DNA from: Bacillota bacterium
GTDB lineage: Bacteria > Bacillota > Clostridia > Peptostreptococcales > Anaerovoracaceae
Length of the DNA stretch: 64,000 nt
Reading direction: 5' to 3'
Assembly: GCA_030536355.1 (NCBI GenBank)
Contig: JAUNQD010000005.1
Location: 1-64,000 of the forward strand
The notes below the pieces were generated by a model. It searched no databases. It was not told where the DNA came from and worked only from the letters and a program-made list of their open reading frames with translations. A program made the position numbers and the translations under genes. The stretch's first letter is position 1. Every line of letters starts with the position of its first letter. This document shows, piece after piece, positions 8,327 through 17,787 of this stretch.

Positions 8327-9187
8327 TTACCCTTTTGCAATAAAAATTTTTCCAAGCGCAGTGAAAATGACTCCCTTAAGTTCCATAACAGTTACTATAC
8401 TGCTTACATATCCGGGAGGTTTGTCAAGTATCAGACAAAGCTCATCCACAGTAGTTTCCCCTTTATCAATAAGCAGTGAGAAAATTCTATTCTCAGTGTC
8501 ACTCAAAAGCCTTTCTGCTGCTTTTTCATCCACGCCGGCAAGCCCCATTATCTCCATCACATCCGCTATGCTGGCTATTGGATGTGCTCCATCTTTTATC
8601 AATTTATTGCCGCCCAAACTATACTGACTATCTATATTGCCCGGGATCGCACAAACATCCCTTCCTTGAGATGCGGCTAATTCTGCCGTTATCAATGCTC
8701 CGCTCTCATTCCTTGCCTGAACCACTATCGTCACCTCAGACAACCCGCTTATTATCCTGTTTCTCTGAGGGAAATGATATGTCTTAGCCTCTGTTCCCGG
8801 AGGATATTCGGATATGACCACACCTTTCTCTTCGATCCTTTTTTTCAGTTCTCTGTTGTCGCTTGGATAGCATACATCGACTCCGCACCCTAACACAGCC
8901 ACTGTACTTCCACCAACCTTAAGGGCACCCCTGTGAGCACATGTATCTATCCCCCTTGCCATGCCACTTACTATAACTATGTCTTTTTCTGCCAATCTAG
9001 ATGCAACATCTACAGCCGTACTTCGTCCATATTGATTAGTATTTCGCGATCCAACTATTGCCGCGCATCTCTTATTCAACAAATCGATATTTCCTATATA
9101 ATAAAGTTCCTTCGGATGATCCTTTATTTCTTTCAGCAATGCCGGGTATCCCGGTTCTCCCGATCTGAGAATATTTATTTCTGTCAT
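8327..9187 (-). CDS. dprA: DNA processing protein DprA
   Basis: A 286-residue Rossmann-like protein that protects incoming single-stranded DNA and loads RecA in natural transformation. The family motifs GSRNTNQYGR, SGMARGIDTCAHRGAL, GCGVDVCYP and FPQRNRIISGLS are all present, followed by GALITAELAASQGRDVCAIPG and a C-terminal winged-helix-like tail (about 225-286). Its ATG overlaps the yifB stop as ATGA, so it is probably translationally coupled. DprA, a ComM-type ATPase and ComF all occur in this window, so a DNA-uptake role is possible, though these genes are widespread in non-competent Clostridia. Confidence 0.95.
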   Translation of the reverse strand: MTEINILRSGEPGYPALLKEIKDHPKELYYIGNIDLLNKRCAAIVGSRNTNQYGRSTAVDVASRLAEKDIVIVSGMARGIDTCAHRGALKVGGSTVAVLGCGVDVCYPSDNRELKKRIEEKGVVISEYPPGTEAKTYHFPQRNRIISGLSEVTIVVQARNESGALITAELAASQGRDVCAIPGNIDSQYSLGGNKLIKDGAHPIASIADVMEIMGLAGVDEKAAERLLSDTENRIFSLLIDKGETTVDELCLILDKPPGYVSSIVTVMELKGVIFTALGKIFIAKG

Positions 9188-10716
9188 ATATGTATCCCCC
9201 TTTCCCCATCTGATATCCTATACATCAATGCCTCGGCCATGTGCTGATGCGTGATATCCTTGCTTTCTTCCACATCCGCTATGGTTCTCGCCACCTTTAT
9301 CATCCTATTACAGGCTCTCATAGAAAGCCCCAGCTTGTCGTAGGCTGCCTCCAAAACACTCTTGCATGGATCATCCAGCTTGCAGTATCGTTCTATGCCC
9401 TTTTCGTCCAGATCGCCATTGGTACGATATTTCGTTCCGTCATATCTGTTTCTTTGTACCTTCACTGCATTTTCTACCTGCCGCCTCATCACGTTGGAGT
9501 CCATCGCCGATCGACGATGTCTATCATCACCCAGCAGCATCTTATCGACAGGCAGCATTTTTATATGCATATCTATCCTGTCCGAAAAAGGGCCATTAAG
9601 CTTTCTCATATAATTCTCTATCTGACCATGTGAACAAGTGCATATCTTTCGTTCATCCCAAAGATGTCCGCACTTACATGGATTGGCGGCTGCCACCAAC
9701 ATGACTTCCGAAGGGAAAACAACTTCCCTGTTGTTCCTCGTTATCCTAATGACACCCTCTTCTGCCGGCTGTCGCATGGCGTCGATAGTCCTATTATCGA
9801 ATTCTCCCAGCTCATCCAAAAAAAGAACACCCCTATGTGCAAGGGACATTTCGCCCGGTCTGGGTTTTATCCCTCCTCCGAGAAGTCCTGCCGACGATAT
9901 GGTATGGTGCGGACTTCTAAAGGGTCTTCTGTCTATCACCGGCACCGCTTCGGTCAAGCAGCCTGCCACACTATATATGCCCGTCACTTCCAACATTTCC
10001 TCATAGGTCATTTCCGGAAGTATCGTAGGTATCCTTCTGGCGATCATAGTTTTACCGCATCCGGGACCGCCCATCAGCAATATCCCATGGTTTCCTGCAG
10101 CACCGATCACCACTGCTCTTTTCACCTGCTCCTGACCGATCACCTGGGAAAAATCCACATCCCATCCAGAGCGGGAGTTTTTTTTCTTTCCTTTATATAT
10201 ACTCAATGTTCCTTTACCGGTCACATGATCTATGACCTGCTTCAGATCCTTCGCAGCCATGATCTCCATATCTTTTATAACAGCTGCCTCTTCTGCATTT
10301 CCAACCGGTATAACAACACGTTTTATACCTTGATTTCTCAAACACATCACAAGGGGCAGTGCCCCTTTGATACTGTTCAATCTGCCATCAAGGGACAATT
10401 CTCCCAAAAAAGCAGTATCGGTCAAAGCTTCGGATGCCCATCCCTGAGTCACCAAACCAACTGCTATAGGAAGATCAAAGTGGGTCCCTTCCTTTGGTTT
10501 CCCTGCAGGCGCCAGATTGACCGTCACTCTCTCATCAGGGAAATCATATCCGGAATTCAACACTGCAGGTTTTATCCTGCTGCATGCTTCTCTTATAGTC
10601 GTATCTGCAAGCCCGACCACAGTGAATGCAGGCATGCCACGTCTCAAATCAGTTTCTACCGTTACAAAAGTCCCTTCCACACCATCGAGCGTGGCCGTCT
10701 TTACCTTTGTCAACAT
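9184..10716 (-). CDS. YifB/ComM-family magnesium-chelatase-like AAA+ ATPase
   Basis: A 510-residue protein. The N-terminal ChlI-associated domain (about 1-120, with VNLAPAGKPKEGTHFDLPIA) is followed by a Mg-chelatase type AAA+ module with Walker A GGPGCGKT, Walker B GVLFLDELGEF, and the FRSPHHTISSAGLLGGG loop. The C-terminal domain (RACNRMIKVARTIADVE) is typical of the family. ComM homologues are branch-migration helicases that help integrate transformed DNA. I chose the ATG at 10716, preceded by GGGGGAGG, over the in-frame ATG at 10740. The stop overlaps dprA by 4 bp; yraN lies immediately upstream. Confidence 0.94.
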   Translation of the reverse strand: MLTKVKTATLDGVEGTFVTVETDLRRGMPAFTVVGLADTTIREACSRIKPAVLNSGYDFPDERVTVNLAPAGKPKEGTHFDLPIAVGLVTQGWASEALTDTAFLGELSLDGRLNSIKGALPLVMCLRNQGIKRVVIPVGNAEEAAVIKDMEIMAAKDLKQVIDHVTGKGTLSIYKGKKKNSRSGWDVDFSQVIGQEQVKRAVVIGAAGNHGILLMGGPGCGKTMIARRIPTILPEMTYEEMLEVTGIYSVAGCLTEAVPVIDRRPFRSPHHTISSAGLLGGGIKPRPGEMSLAHRGVLFLDELGEFDNRTIDAMRQPAEEGVIRITRNNREVVFPSEVMLVAAANPCKCGHLWDERKICTCSHGQIENYMRKLNGPFSDRIDMHIKMLPVDKMLLGDDRHRRSAMDSNVMRRQVENAVKVQRNRYDGTKYRTNGDLDEKGIERYCKLDDPCKSVLEAAYDKLGLSMRACNRMIKVARTIADVEESKDITHQHMAEALMYRISDGERGIHI

Positions 10717-10740
10717 TATGCCTCCCCCTTTTATCCTCAT

Positions 10741-11079
10741 CTAAAAAGCACTTTCTATATGTTCTGCCGTTATTTCCATCACATCGAAGGATATTTTCCT
10801 CGGTATATATCCCATCTTCTCCATTTCCTTCAAATAACATACTGCTGCGTCTTTGATATGTTTTTGTTTTGTCGTGCCTATAGATTCACATGGTCTTCCA
10901 TATGCACGGCTCCTTCTGGTCTTGACTTCTATGAAGCTTATCTTCACTCCCTTGGCAGCGATGATATCCACTTCTCCTCGGCTGCACCTGTAATTTCTTC
11001 TTAATATTTTATATCCGTTTCCCCTAAGTATTTCGGCCGCCGTTTCCTCTCCTATACGTCCAAGTTCAACATTATCCAT
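10741..11079 (-). CDS. YraN family (UPF0102) endonuclease-fold protein
   Basis: A 112-residue protein with the family pattern GRIGEETAAEILRGNGYKIL, then RGEVDIIA, then FIEVKTRR, then a DVMEI end. The residues E, D, ExK form a PD-(D/E)XK nuclease-like core. The family is widely conserved with no settled role; a link to recombination is inferred from its usual place beside yifB/dprA, as here. The stop is 24 bp before the yifB start. Confidence 0.92.
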   Translation of the reverse strand: MDNVELGRIGEETAAEILRGNGYKILRRNYRCSRGEVDIIAAKGVKISFIEVKTRRSRAYGRPCESIGTTKQKHIKDAAVCYLKEMEKMGYIPRKISFDVMEITAEHIESAF

Positions 11080-11169
11080 ATCTCACGTCCCCTTTCCATA
11101 TTTTTACATTTATAATAATATGGAAATATTTTCCTGTCAAGTCCAGCAGGGCAATTCACCGCAGAAAAC

Positions 11170-11207
11170 ACAAAAAAATAAAACGATGCATACAAATATG
11201 CATCGCT
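11170..11207 (-). terminator. Intrinsic terminator after the HAD phosphatase
   Basis: A 9-bp stem CGATGCATA/TATGCATCG (11184-11192 with 11197-11205) with loop CAAA is followed on the minus strand by TTTTATTTTTTT. Confidence 0.85.
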
Positions 11208-11240
11208 TATCATCAATATGATGTGATCGCACCCCTCTAT

Positions 11241-12074
11241 TTATTCAATTTCATGAAGCACGAATCTCTCCACTGCATCAGCGACTCCATCCTCATGATT
11301 TGTCGGGGCTATGTATTTGGCTATTGCCTTGACTTCATCAAGAGCGTTGCCAACTGCTATAGGAAGCCCGCACACAGACAACATCGCCATATCATTGGGG
11401 CTGTCGCCCATCGCCATCATTTCTTCCGGTTCCACACCAAGCAATTTGCCCATCTGGATAAGCGCTTCCGCCTTACTGGTAGTTGCCCCGCCGATTTCCA
11501 GATTATGAGGGAATGAACTTGTTATGGTCGTTTCAGGTATCATGAGTAATTCTTCCTTCATTGCCGGCTTTTCATCAATGTTCTCAAAGTTAACATTTAT
11601 ATTCTCTATATGTCCTTTATTCTCAAGCATGAATCCATAAATGTCTTCCACCGGTTTTCTGGTGTTTAAAATATATTCCACATCTCTGAAACTCATGCCG
11701 GTTTTCTCGATCTCATGAAAATACGGACCATCTATGTAAGCAATACCGTCAACAAAACATTCGATTATGTAGTCATGCTCCTTAAGCAGCTCCACTGCCT
11801 TTTCTGTAGCCAGTGGAGAAAGACAATTTTCATAAAAAGCTTTATTTTCTTTTAGATCAGTGATCCGCGCTCCGTTTGACGTAAGAACATACCTTATGGC
11901 ATCTATCTCAAAGACATCCTCCGGCAAGGCACAATAAGGTCTTCCCGTTGCTATCACTATGTTTACGCCCTTATCTGCCGCCTTTTGCAAAGCGCACCTG
12001 TTCCTCTCGCTTATGACTCTGTCGTTGTTTATGGTAGTCCCATCAAGGTCCAATGCTATCAATTTTATTGCCAT
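11241..12074 (-). CDS. Cof-type HAD-superfamily phosphatase
   Basis: A 277-residue haloacid-dehalogenase hydrolase of the Cof (IIB) type. Motif I is IALDLDGTTIN, motif II TSNGA, motif III lysine region TTSKAEALIQMGKLLG, motif IV MGDSPNDMAMLSVCG. Such enzymes dephosphorylate sugar phosphates, flavin or cofactor intermediates; the substrate cannot be read from sequence. The ATG at 12074 is preceded by AGAGGTGG; the next upstream in-frame start is a GTG inside that site. It lies between the MBL hydrolase and yraN, and has its own terminator. Confidence 0.92.
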   Translation of the reverse strand: MAIKLIALDLDGTTINNDRVISERNRCALQKAADKGVNIVIATGRPYCALPEDVFEIDAIRYVLTSNGARITDLKENKAFYENCLSPLATEKAVELLKEHDYIIECFVDGIAYIDGPYFHEIEKTGMSFRDVEYILNTRKPVEDIYGFMLENKGHIENINVNFENIDEKPAMKEELLMIPETTITSSFPHNLEIGGATTSKAEALIQMGKLLGVEPEEMMAMGDSPNDMAMLSVCGLPIAVGNALDEVKAIAKYIAPTNHEDGVADAVERFVLHEIE

Positions 12075-12115
12075 TATATCCACCTCTTATCGACCGCACA
12101 TACGGCTGTTCTCAT

Positions 12116-12724
12116 TTATCGTTTATTAACGATATCATTAAATTCAGTATTTATCTGTCTTACTTTTTTCATGGTACATCCATCCCCATGACCGGGATAT
12201 ATCATGATGTCATTTGGCCACTTATCTATGATATTCAAAATACTGTCGACCATTTCTTCCTCGGATCCGCCTTCAAGATCTGTCCTGCCGAGATCGACAT
12301 TGAATATGGTGTCGCCTGTAAAGCAGACCTTGCTCTTATCACTCATGAAACATACGCCGCCTCCTGTATGACCCGGTGTATGGATCACGCTGATCTCTTC
12401 TCCCTCAAGGTCGAACACATCACCGTCTTCCATGTAAATATCAGCATTTCTCTTGAATTCTTTGAAGTAAATATCGCAGTCTCGTCTATGAAGATATATA
12501 GGGCAGTCAAATGCTGCTTTGACTCTGTCAGCAACCCCTGAATGATCATAATGATGATGAGTAAGCAGTATCCCTTTGAGAGAAAAACCGTGCTCCTTTA
12601 TATATTCGATAAATACTTTGGAATTATATCCGGGATCTATGAGGTAGGCATCCCCGCCATCCTTCTGGTATATAATGTACCCGTTGCTCTCAAGCAACCC
12701 ACCGATGAATCTCTTTATCTTCAT
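12116..12724 (-). CDS. Metallo-beta-lactamase-fold hydrolase (glyoxalase II-like)
   Basis: A 202-residue MBL-fold protein. The metal-binding motif THHHYDHSG (HxHxDH), a later HTPGHTGGGVCF, TGDTIFNVDLGRTD and YPGHGDGCT give the full set of ligands of the hydroxyacylglutathione hydrolase-like branch. It probably hydrolyses a thioester; the natural substrate is unknown, and as these bacteria usually lack glutathione a bacillithiol-, CoA- or other thioester is as likely. I chose the ATG at 12724, preceded by GAGGAG; the open frame continues upstream without family similarity. It is divergent from trkA. Confidence 0.9.
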   Translation of the reverse strand: MKIKRFIGGLLESNGYIIYQKDGGDAYLIDPGYNSKVFIEYIKEHGFSLKGILLTHHHYDHSGVADRVKAAFDCPIYLHRRDCDIYFKEFKRNADIYMEDGDVFDLEGEEISVIHTPGHTGGGVCFMSDKSKVCFTGDTIFNVDLGRTDLEGGSEEEMVDSILNIIDKWPNDIMIYPGHGDGCTMKKVRQINTEFNDIVNKR

Positions 12725-12831
12725 TTTATATATACTCCTCATCTGTATTTTTAGTATTTTAGCACTATCTTGCGGGTTATTTTCATCTACTGAACATTTT
12801 AATCTATTTGATGCTATCTTGCAATTAGATG

Positions 12832-12859
12832 TTGAATTTCCAACAATTAGTGGTAAAAT
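12832..12859 (+). promoter_or_regulatory. Candidate trkA promoter (TTGAAT-16-TAAAAT)
   Basis: A -35 of TTGAAT (12832-12837) and a -10 of TAAAAT (12854-12859) with a 16-nt spacer lie about 50 bp upstream of the trkA start. It is the best match in the divergent intergenic region. Confidence 0.5.
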
Positions 12860-12908
12860 TATTGTGTTTGGACAATATAACTTTATGGAGCAAAAGAGGA
12901 ATATAGAA

Positions 12909-14276
12909 ATGAAAGTTGTTATCGTAGGCGCAGGCAAACTGGGAATGAAAGTTGCGGATGCACTTCTGGGTGGAGATCACGCAGTTACCATCATCGACAC
13001 CGATGATCAGCTGCTCCAGAAAATAAGCTCACACTTGGATGTAATGACCATCAATGCCAACGCTAAGGAAACAAAAACATTAAAAAGAATAAACATCTCA
13101 TCTTACGATTATCTTATTGCTGTAACAGGTAACGATGAGGCTAATATCGTTATAGCATCTTTCGCCAAGAAGCTGGGCTGCAATAAAGTCATTGCCAGAG
13201 TCCGTGACCCTGAACATATGCAGCAGATAAACTTCATCAAGGATACTATGGGAATCGACCATATCGTCAACCCTGACCAAGGTATCACTGTAGAGATCTA
13301 TAAGTACCTGGCCGAGAAATATTCCCTCAGTAACGGTATCTTCTCCAGCGGTAAGGTATCTCTTGTGGAATTCGACGTAGAAAAATACAAGCAGCTGATT
13401 GGCCTTACAATGACTGATATCCCTAAGATACTTCCGGAAATGCTGGTAGTCGCTGTTTCCAGAAACGGTAAGGTAATCATCCCTCACGGCGGCTTTGTTA
13501 TCCAGGAAGACGACGTTCTTTATGTAATAGGAAAGAAAGGTCCTATCCAGAAGCTGAATTCCAAAGTACATGAAAAGGGCAAGTACACAGACCTTCAGAA
13601 AGTAATGATCCTAGGAGGCGGCAAAACCGGCTTCTATCTGGCGGAAATGCTTGAAGAATTCGGTGCTGCTGTCAAGATCATCGAAATGGATAAAGAAAGA
13701 TGTCACTATCTGTCAACTCACCTTGAAGACACTATGGTCCTTCACGGCGATGCTACAGACCTGACGCTTCTGGAAGAAGAAAATATCGATATGATGGATG
13801 CCGTAGTAACAGCTACAGGTTTCGACGAAGACAATCTGCTGCTGGCGCTCACTGCCAAGCAGCGCGGCATAGAAGACGTTATCGCTAAGGTCAGCAGAGA
13901 AAGTTATGTAGAGATCATCTCGGCAATGGGCGTAGACATGGCACTAAATCCGCTTGATATCACTACTACCAACATCATGCGTTTCGTACAAGGGTCCAAG
14001 AAGGTCCTGTCATCGCAGCTTATCCAGGGTCAGGCAGAACTGATGGAAATCATCGCGACTGCCAATATGGATATCCTGGAAACTCCGCTCAAAGAGCTGG
14101 ATCTGCCTGACGGCGTCATCTTCGCAGCTATCCACAGAGGCAACGATGTCATCATCCCTAACGGAGATACCGAGATCCTGGAAGATGACAGAGTTATCAT
14201 GCTCAGCCTCTTAAGTGATATATACGAAACAGAACAGCTTCTGAAGGACAACACCAGAAGAGGTATCTTCAGATAA
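12909..14276 (+). CDS. trkA: Trk system potassium uptake protein TrkA
   Basis: A 455-residue cytosolic, nucleotide-gated regulator of TrkH channels. It is a duplicated RCK protein: the first Rossmann domain starts VVIVGAGKLGMKVADALLGG with an acidic TIIDTD end, followed by a TrkA-C domain. The second half repeats the plan with MILGGGKTGFYLAEMLEE and IIEMD. Two NAD(H)/ATP sites per chain therefore look intact. The ATG at 12909 has AAGAGGA upstream; the frame is open further upstream but without similarity. It is followed after 43 bp by two trkH genes, so one TrkA may gate both. Confidence 0.95.
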   Translation: MKVVIVGAGKLGMKVADALLGGDHAVTIIDTDDQLLQKISSHLDVMTINANAKETKTLKRINISSYDYLIAVTGNDEANIVIASFAKKLGCNKVIARVRDPEHMQQINFIKDTMGIDHIVNPDQGITVEIYKYLAEKYSLSNGIFSSGKVSLVEFDVEKYKQLIGLTMTDIPKILPEMLVVAVSRNGKVIIPHGGFVIQEDDVLYVIGKKGPIQKLNSKVHEKGKYTDLQKVMILGGGKTGFYLAEMLEEFGAAVKIIEMDKERCHYLSTHLEDTMVLHGDATDLTLLEEENIDMMDAVVTATGFDEDNLLLALTAKQRGIEDVIAKVSRESYVEIISAMGVDMALNPLDITTTNIMRFVQGSKKVLSSQLIQGQAELMEIIATANMDILETPLKELDLPDGVIFAAIHRGNDVIIPNGDTEILEDDRVIMLSLLSDIYETEQLLKDNTRRGIFR

Positions 14277-14319
14277 ATATTTCAAATAACATCAACAGTA
14301 ACAAGTAACAGGTGTTCTT

Positions 14320-15783
14320 ATGAATTTAAGTATAAGTTCCATGTGCAGAATAACAGGCGTAGTATTGGTGGTAATTGGCGTGTCCATGTTACCATCAATT
14401 TTAGTGTCTGTAATTTACGATGGATTTGATGTGTTCATGCCATTCATATACACTATGGTCATCACTGTCATACTGGGCTTGTCTCTTACTAAATTCTTTG
14501 TCCACGACTCTTTTAAGCTAAAAGTACGCGATGGTTTCCTGATTGTTTCATTATGCTGGATATTATCCTGTTTCGTCGGCGCTGTCCCGTTCATGGTAAC
14601 GGGAGCAATACCAAACTTGGCAGACGCTTTCTTCGAAAGCTGTTCAGGTTTTTCTACAACAGGAGCGTCTATACTTTCTGATATCGAAGCTTTGCCAAGA
14701 GGTCTGCTTTTCTGGCGTTCATTCACCCATTGGATCGGAGGTCTGGGAATACTGGTCATCACTATAGCTCTGCTTCCTTCTCTGGGTATCGGCGGTCAGA
14801 ATATAGCAGTGTCCGAAACTCCGGGTCCTGCTCTTGATAAGATCACACCTAAAATGTCCGATACAGCAAAAACTCTTTTAGTTATTTATATAATGTTCAC
14901 TGTAGTCGAAACTATACTTCTGATGTTCGGCGGTATGGATCTCTTCGATGCACTGATCCATACTTTCGGAACTGTAGGCACCGGAGGATTTTCCAACTAC
15001 AATACCAGCGTTGCTCACTTTGACAGCACATATATAAGGATAGTTATCACAGCTTTCATGTTCCTGTGCGGAGTCAACTTCAATTTATTCTACTTTTCCG
15101 TAACGCGCGGACCTAAGGTGTTCTTCGAAGACTCTGAATTCAAGCTTTATCTGATGTTCTTCGGCGGCACAGCTATCTTCTTGTTTGCCGTACTCATGAT
15201 AAGCAATACTTACGGTTCATTTGGTGAAGCTGCTGTAGACTCGGCATTCCAAACTGCTTCGATACTGACGACCACAGGTTTTGCATCAGCTGACTATGAA
15301 ACATGGCCTATGATATGTCAAATGGCTATCCTTATTCTAATGTTCATGGGCGGATGTTCATCATCTACATCCGGAGGAATAAAAATCGTACGTATCTACG
15401 TTATACTCCAGCTGATCAGACGCGGTGTTGCAACGAGACTGCACCCTAATGTAGTTGAAAACATCAAACTCAATGGCAAAAATATGCCAAGCGATACTGT
15501 ATCAGCTATCGCCAACCACATGTTCCTCTATATCGCCATGGTATTCGTTGGAGCATTTCTTATCGCTTTTGAAAATACAGACCTTATGACATGTTTTTCA
15601 TCTGTCATAACGTGTCTTGGAAATATTGGACCGGGCTTCGGAACTATAGGCCCTTCTGAAAACTTCTCAGCAATGGCAGATTTTTCGAAGTATCTGCTGT
15701 CGTTTTATATGATAGCAGGAAGACTTGAACTATACACTCTGTTCATCCTGCTGACACCAAAATTCTGGAGCAGAAATTATTAA
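14320..15783 (+). CDS. trkH: Potassium transporter TrkH, copy 1
   Basis: A 487-residue SKT-superfamily membrane protein with the four repeated membrane-pore-membrane units. The pore loops are visible as SGFSTTGAS, GTVGTGGFSNYN, TTTGFASADYETWP and GNIGPGFGTIGP, each with its selectivity-filter glycine. The stretch MGGCSSSTSGGIKIVRI is the intramembrane loop of the family. It would bring potassium into the cell with TrkA on the cytosolic face. It ends 13 bp before a second trkH gene; the two proteins are clearly paralogous but differ substantially in the pore loops. Confidence 0.95.
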   Translation: MNLSISSMCRITGVVLVVIGVSMLPSILVSVIYDGFDVFMPFIYTMVITVILGLSLTKFFVHDSFKLKVRDGFLIVSLCWILSCFVGAVPFMVTGAIPNLADAFFESCSGFSTTGASILSDIEALPRGLLFWRSFTHWIGGLGILVITIALLPSLGIGGQNIAVSETPGPALDKITPKMSDTAKTLLVIYIMFTVVETILLMFGGMDLFDALIHTFGTVGTGGFSNYNTSVAHFDSTYIRIVITAFMFLCGVNFNLFYFSVTRGPKVFFEDSEFKLYLMFFGGTAIFLFAVLMISNTYGSFGEAAVDSAFQTASILTTTGFASADYETWPMICQMAILILMFMGGCSSSTSGGIKIVRIYVILQLIRRGVATRLHPNVVENIKLNGKNMPSDTVSAIANHMFLYIAMVFVGAFLIAFENTDLMTCFSSVITCLGNIGPGFGTIGPSENFSAMADFSKYLLSFYMIAGRLELYTLFILLTPKFWSRNY

Positions 15784-15796
15784 GGAGCATCCCTAA

Positions 15797-17269
15797 ATGG
15801 CAATCAACATAAGAATCAACTACAAAGCCATCGTGAGGATCCTTGGCATCATATTGTTTATCATCGGCCTTTCGATGGTGATCCCCTGGATATACGCAGA
15901 AGCGACAGGGGATGTTTCTGCTGCCTGGGCTTTTAGAAAATGTGCTCCGCCTACTATTGTTATAGGCGGATTGGCATCATTTGTCCTCAGAGCTCCCGAC
16001 GCCAGGTTCAGAGCACGCGAAGGCTACATCGTTGTAGCTGCCAGCTGGGTGCTGGCAACTCTTGTAGGTGCTTTCCCTTATTTCCTTTCGGATTTCACCT
16101 CCAGCTACGTAGATGCCATCTTTGAGTCTGCTTCAGGCTTTACTACTACAGGCTGCACGGCAGTAGCAAATGCCTTTCTTTCCAAAAGCCTGATGCTTTG
16201 GAAAGCTATCTCTCACTGGCTGGGCGGAATGGGTATCCTGGTATTCGTCATTTCGCTGCTTCCTGCACTTGGTATAAACGGTCAGATGATAGCTAGAGCG
16301 GAAACCCCAGGACCTGTTATGGAAAAAATGACTGTAAGGATGAGTGACTCGGCAAAAGTTCTTTATGTCACTTATTTATCCCTTACCATATTTGAATTTC
16401 TGATGCTTATAGCATCTGAAAAGATGTCCGTCTTCGATGCCGTGGTAAATACACTGGGAAGTATCAGTACAGGAGGACTTATGGTCCATCCTGAAGGCAT
16501 AGCATATTATGACAGCATGTATATAGAAATCATTATTTCTACCTTCTGCATACTGTCGTCCATCAACTTCATCCTGTATCACTATGCTGCAACAGGCAAG
16601 TTCTCGTATGTACTCAAGGATATCGAGCTGAGAGCATATCTGATAATAATCGGAGGATCCATCGCCATATGCACTATCGGTCTGGCACTTCAGAGCGATT
16701 TGGCCTTCGGTGAAGCTCTGCGAGAATCTTTCTTCCAAGTAATAAGCATGGCTACCACATCAGGATACACCAGATCACCTTATACCATATGGCCTGCCGT
16801 ATGCCAAATGACACTTATCACACTTATGTTCATCGGAGGCTGCGCCGCATCAACATCGGGCGGAATCAAGATGGTCAGAGTACTGGTAATGCTGAAACTT
16901 ATCTGGAGAGGCTGTACTAAGAGGATACATCCTCGATCAGTAGTTGCCGTCAAAGTCGGTGGCAGTGCGATTTCCGCTCCTGTCGTATCTCAGATTACAG
17001 TATTCATCCTGATGTACATGATGATATTCCTGATGTCATGTCTCATCGTATCTCTTCAGGGCCTTGATATGGAAACTACCGTAACTACAACCTTGGCAAT
17101 GATATCAAATACAGGTGCAGGTTTTGGAGAGGCCGCTTCGCTAGGCAACTTCTCCATGTTCCATCCGGCGCTCAAGCTTTATCTAAGCGCACTTATGATC
17201 GTCGGAAGACTTGAGCTTTTCACTATAATAATTCTTTTCACAAGAAATTTCTGGGGCAGAGACAGATAG
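15797..17269 (+). CDS. trkH: Potassium transporter TrkH, copy 2
   Basis: A 490-residue paralogue of the preceding gene. Pore loops are SGFTTTGCT, GSISTGGLMVHP, ATTSGYTRSPYTIWP and SNTGAGFGEAASL: all four filter glycines remain, but loop 3 reads TTSGY instead of TTTGF and loop 2 GSIST instead of GTVGT, which may tune affinity or Na+/K+ preference. The intramembrane loop GGCAASTSGGIKMVRV is kept. AAGGAG precedes the start. Its stop codon lies inside the stem of the operon terminator. Confidence 0.95.
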   Translation: MAINIRINYKAIVRILGIILFIIGLSMVIPWIYAEATGDVSAAWAFRKCAPPTIVIGGLASFVLRAPDARFRAREGYIVVAASWVLATLVGAFPYFLSDFTSSYVDAIFESASGFTTTGCTAVANAFLSKSLMLWKAISHWLGGMGILVFVISLLPALGINGQMIARAETPGPVMEKMTVRMSDSAKVLYVTYLSLTIFEFLMLIASEKMSVFDAVVNTLGSISTGGLMVHPEGIAYYDSMYIEIIISTFCILSSINFILYHYAATGKFSYVLKDIELRAYLIIIGGSIAICTIGLALQSDLAFGEALRESFFQVISMATTSGYTRSPYTIWPAVCQMTLITLMFIGGCAASTSGGIKMVRVLVMLKLIWRGCTKRIHPRSVVAVKVGGSAISAPVVSQITVFILMYMMIFLMSCLIVSLQGLDMETTVTTTLAMISNTGAGFGEAASLGNFSMFHPALKLYLSALMIVGRLELFTIIILFTRNFWGRDR

Positions 17270-17287
17270 AGTCTCTGCTCTTTTTTA
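17256..17287 (+). terminator. Intrinsic terminator of the trk operon
   Basis: The stem GCAGAGAC/GTCTCTGC (17256-17263 with 17271-17278) is followed by TCTTTTTT. The hairpin includes the end of trkH copy 2, so the stop codon is in the loop. Confidence 0.9.
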
Positions 17288-17362
17288 TGCAAAGTTGCAC
17301 TTTGCATATATTCCCTTTTATTTTTGGCAATCCTAATAATAAATACTTTTAAGGAGACCAAT

Positions 17363-17782
17363 ATGAAAGTTAAAGAATTGATGAGCACGAATATAACTTG
17401 TGTTAATGAAAGTACTCCGGCAGACCAAATAGCCGGTCACATGAGAAAAAACGATGTGGGAAGTATCCCTGTATGTGATGATGCAGGCCACATCAAAGGT
17501 ATCGTTACTGACAGGGATCTTGTTTTGCGAGTTATGGCCCGCGAAACTCATAACCCTACTGCCGGTGAGATAATGACACTGGACCCCATTACCGTATCCC
17601 CCGATCAGAACATCCACGATGCGGCATTGCTTTTTTCTGCACATAAAATAAGAAGGCTCCCTGTTACGGAAGCCTCCCGAATCGTCGGTATGCTGTCTCT
17701 CGGTGATGTGGCCGTCAAACCGGTCTATATAGATGAAGCAGGAGATGCTCTGTCATCCATCAGTGTAAATCAGTCAGTATGA
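17363..17782 (+). CDS. CBS-domain protein
   Basis: A 139-residue protein made only of two CBS domains in tandem (a Bateman module): MKVKELMSTNITCVN..DVGSIPVCDDAGHIKGIVTDRDLVLRV, then AGEIMTLDPITVSPDQNIHDAA..RRLPVTEASRIVGMLSLGDVA. Such modules bind adenine nucleotides (AMP, ATP, SAM, c-di-AMP) and act as stand-alone sensors. No effector domain is attached, so the target is unknown. AAGGAGA precedes the ATG at 17363. It follows the trk terminator and converges on rnr with only 5 bp between the stop codons. Confidence 0.9.
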   Translation: MKVKELMSTNITCVNESTPADQIAGHMRKNDVGSIPVCDDAGHIKGIVTDRDLVLRVMARETHNPTAGEIMTLDPITVSPDQNIHDAALLFSAHKIRRLPVTEASRIVGMLSLGDVAVKPVYIDEAGDALSSISVNQSV

Positions 17783-17787
17783 CCGAA

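Noticed and set aside
10649-10840. 63-codon minus-strand frame across the yraN-yifB junction
   Set aside because: It overlaps two real genes in another frame and has no supporting signal.
9664-11004. Long plus-strand open frame of 446 codons opposite yifB and yraN
   Set aside because: It is antisense to two well-conserved genes; its translation is rich in His, Cys and Ser, which is typical of a shadow frame.
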